64,000 nucleotides of DNA from contig JAHGAU010000016.1 of NCBI GenBank assembly GCA_019925105.1, forward strand, positions 682,001-746,000. Reading direction: 5' to 3'. Every line of letters begins with the position of its first letter. Positions within the stretch are counted from its first letter, which is position 1. The notes under the pieces were generated by a model. It made no database searches and was not told where the DNA came from. It saw only the letters and a program-made list of their open reading frames with translations. Both the position numbers and the translations under genes were made by a program. Of this stretch, positions 61,996-64,000 are shown piece by piece. The DNA comes from Niebla homalea. Its lineage: Eukaryota > Ascomycota > Lecanoromycetes > Lecanorales > Ramalinaceae.

Positions 61996-63849
61996 AACGT
62001 AATCCTTTTATTTTAATTTAAATAAAGTATTAATTATATTATTAAAAAAAATATCTATATATTCGCTTAACTCCTTTGGGATATTCCGGTTAATAAAGTT
62101 TTTTATAGTATTTATATACGTTAAATTGCTTTAAGGGATTTATAATACTTTTAAGCGTTCCGTTATTACGTTTATATAAATAATTATAAAAACTTTATTA
62201 ATTTCTATTAAACTTTAACTGAAATTATAAACGTTATTAATTTATAATTTATAAGAATTAACCTTAAAGCGTTATTCATCCGCCGCCGGATTAATCGTTA
62301 TTTATAAGGTACGTAAAATTAATAGATTAAGGATTACGTTTAAACCTTTTTAATTAATAGCGTAAAAAAGTATTTTATATTGCTTTTATTATCCTTAATT
62401 ATTAATTAAATAATATTATAATTAATAAGCGTTATAATAAAAGATCTATTTATTATTAAGAAAAGCCACTTACGGTAAAACGGTGGGGGTTAATTATAAG
62501 TTTTATTAAACCGTATATATTTATAAAATTAAATTTATTTAAGCTTTAATATTAATTAATATACTTAATAATTAAAGATTATCTTAAAAACTCGTTTAAT
62601 TTTTAATAATAAAAGCCGGGTATATTTTTAGTTATCTTTTTATTGGTTTTAACTTTAAAGCGCCGTTAAAGCTTTATCGTTTTTTAATACGTTATCCTTT
62701 TTATGGGATTTTACGTTTATTATTAAAACCTTATTTTATAAAACGGTAAGGTAATTAGATATATAATAGCCCTTTCCGTAATATATATAATACTTAATAT
62801 TCTTATTTACTTTAAAAGCGGCGTCGGAGTTTTTAGGTATAGTTTTACGCTTTTAATTATGAAAATTAGTTTTAATAGGGGTATATACCGGCTTTAAGTT
62901 ATTAAAATTAAATTTAAATACTTTATTTTTAAGGGATTTACCCTTATTGGTTTTTTAATTATTATTAATAATACGCTTTAAGTTATTCTTTTATATAATC
63001 GCTATTATTATAATATTATTTTAAGTTTTTAATATTTTATTAATTATAAGGATTTTAATTTTAAATTCTAATAAAAGCTTTATAAAAAATATATAAATAT
63101 AAAATTTATTTAATAATAATAATAAGTCTTTTTTTATAATCTTTAAAGTATTACGGAATTATATTATTTTTTAATTAAAACGTTGTTTAATATCCTTAAA
63201 CCGCTTATAATAAATAAACCGGCGGTTCTCCGGATTAATTATTAGATTTAAGAATTTATCCTTAAATTCTTAATAGCTTATTTTATTGATTTTTTCGTCC
63301 AATAAATTAAAAATTTTACGAAAAATGGACTTTAAATAAAAAATTACCTTTTTTCTTTTAATAAGGAAGTACTTAAGATAAAATATAAATTATCTTTTTA
63401 AGTTAATAAATTACGTTTAATATTTATCCTTAAACTTATTTTAATATAACTTAAGTTTTTCCGGATAAAAAAACTTACCCTTATAGGGTAAAATAAAAGC
63501 TATTAACGGTACGTTATTGGTATAAAGCTTAATAATAAGGTTAACGTAAAAGAAAGTCTTAAAATACGAACTTTTATATTATATATTAATGCGGCTAAAT
63601 ATATACTTTTAATAAGTATAATTTTTAACCTTAAGCCGGTTAACTTTAAATTATAGTTTTAAAAGTTGGGCTTATTAAGCCGTAATATTATAATAACGTT
63701 TTACCGCTTTAATTTACTTAATTATAATAAAGGGGTTCTTAATTAAAAAGCGAATATTGCTTTCCTATTTTAAGGTTTATTAAGTTAATTAAGTATTTAT
63801 TATGACGGTAACGTTAAGTTTTTTTTTTAATAAAAAAAAAGAATTAAAA

Positions 63850-64000
63850 TATTAAATTAACTCCGTTAACGGTATACCGACGGGACTAATAAAAGTAAAT
63901 ATAGAAGATATAACGTTACGGTCTGGATACTTAAGTATTACTTTAATAAGTAAATTAATAATAAGATTAATTCTTAAAGAACTTAGAAAGAATTAAGGTA
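63850..64000 (-). repeat. Right LTR copy (element 5' LTR), truncated
   Basis: It starts TATTAAATTAACTCCG, the same sequence as the left copy with G to A and C to T changes, so it is the more heavily mutated copy here. It continues past the window end. Confidence 0.85.

Larger units (their letters stand above)
55985..64000. repeat. AT-rich RIP-mutated block
   Basis: About 8 kb consists mostly of A and T, with TA steps everywhere and CA and TG almost missing, while CG remains fairly common. That bias is expected from repeat-induced point mutation (C to T at CpA on either strand). No intact gene is found. The left boundary is abrupt, within a few dozen bases. Confidence 0.9.
56514..64000 (-). 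mobile_element. Degenerate Ty3/gypsy chromovirus LTR retrotransposon, truncated by window end
   Basis: The element reads on the minus strand. Recognisable, stop-riddled pol parts occur in the order reverse transcriptase (about 61.5-62.0 kb), RNase H region (about 61.0-61.25 kb), integrase (about 60.0-60.3 kb), post-integrase block (about 59.34-59.47 kb) and chromodomain (about 59.0-59.26 kb). This order is diagnostic for Ty3/gypsy chromoviruses. A terminal direct repeat begins at 56514 with TG and recurs at 63850, 7336 bp away. The right-hand copy runs off the window. Gag and protease should lie at about 62.3-63.8 kb; I could not identify them with confidence. The element is inactive: stops in every domain. 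Confidence 0.9.

Overview
This window is nuclear DNA of a filamentous ascomycete. Genes carry short spliceosomal introns, mostly 45-80 nt with GT...AG ends and a CTRAY branch site. Gene content (CHS7, FacC-type carnitine acetyltransferase, KDM4-type demethylase, an Abp2-domain protein) is typical of Pezizomycotina. The right end is an AT-rich block in which CpA/TpG is nearly absent and TpA dominates, the footprint of repeat-induced point mutation (RIP). Dothideomycetes is my best guess; it is an inference from protein flavour only.

Layout. 1-7 kb: 5' end of CAND1 (-), a mitochondrial acidic membrane protein (+), an RGS-domain membrane protein (+), a PLAC8-family protein (+). 7-11.3 kb: a degenerate minisatellite and a divergent pair of paralogous secreted proteins that share intron positions and phases. 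11.8-20 kb: an MFS sugar transporter (-), the chitin synthase export chaperone CHS7 (+), the TFIIH subunit SSL1 (+). 20.7-29 kb: a polyglutamine Abp2-domain protein (+), a 4.5 kb stretch without a convincing gene, and a YAG7-like RGG protein (+). 30-45.3 kb: KDM4/JMJD2 demethylase (+), RAD57 (-), a 77-aa CENP-W-like histone fold (+), SCD6/LSM14 (-), a PEX39-like KPWE protein (+), a Pumilio protein (-). 45.7-55.7 kb: an eight-exon S9-like alpha/beta hydrolase (-), a SLY41-like transporter (+), carnitine acetyltransferase (+), the KDEL receptor ERD2 (-).

56.0-64.0 kb is RIP-degraded. From 56514 to beyond the window end lies a Ty3/gypsy chromovirus on the minus strand. It has reverse transcriptase, RNase H, integrase and chromodomain remnants, and direct repeats 7336 bp apart that differ only by transitions. 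The segment at 55.99-56.51 kb lies outside this element and is separately degraded.

The genes are unrelated housekeeping functions and form no cluster. Several pairs are head to head over short gaps: RAD57/CENP-W (231 bp), SCD6/PEX39-like (332 bp), the secreted pair (466 bp), CAND1/mitochondrial protein (538 bp), hydrolase/SLY41-like (555 bp). I worked out exon structures by hand from splice signals, reading frame and remembered family conservation. In the complete models the exon lengths sum to a multiple of three. No transcript data were available.
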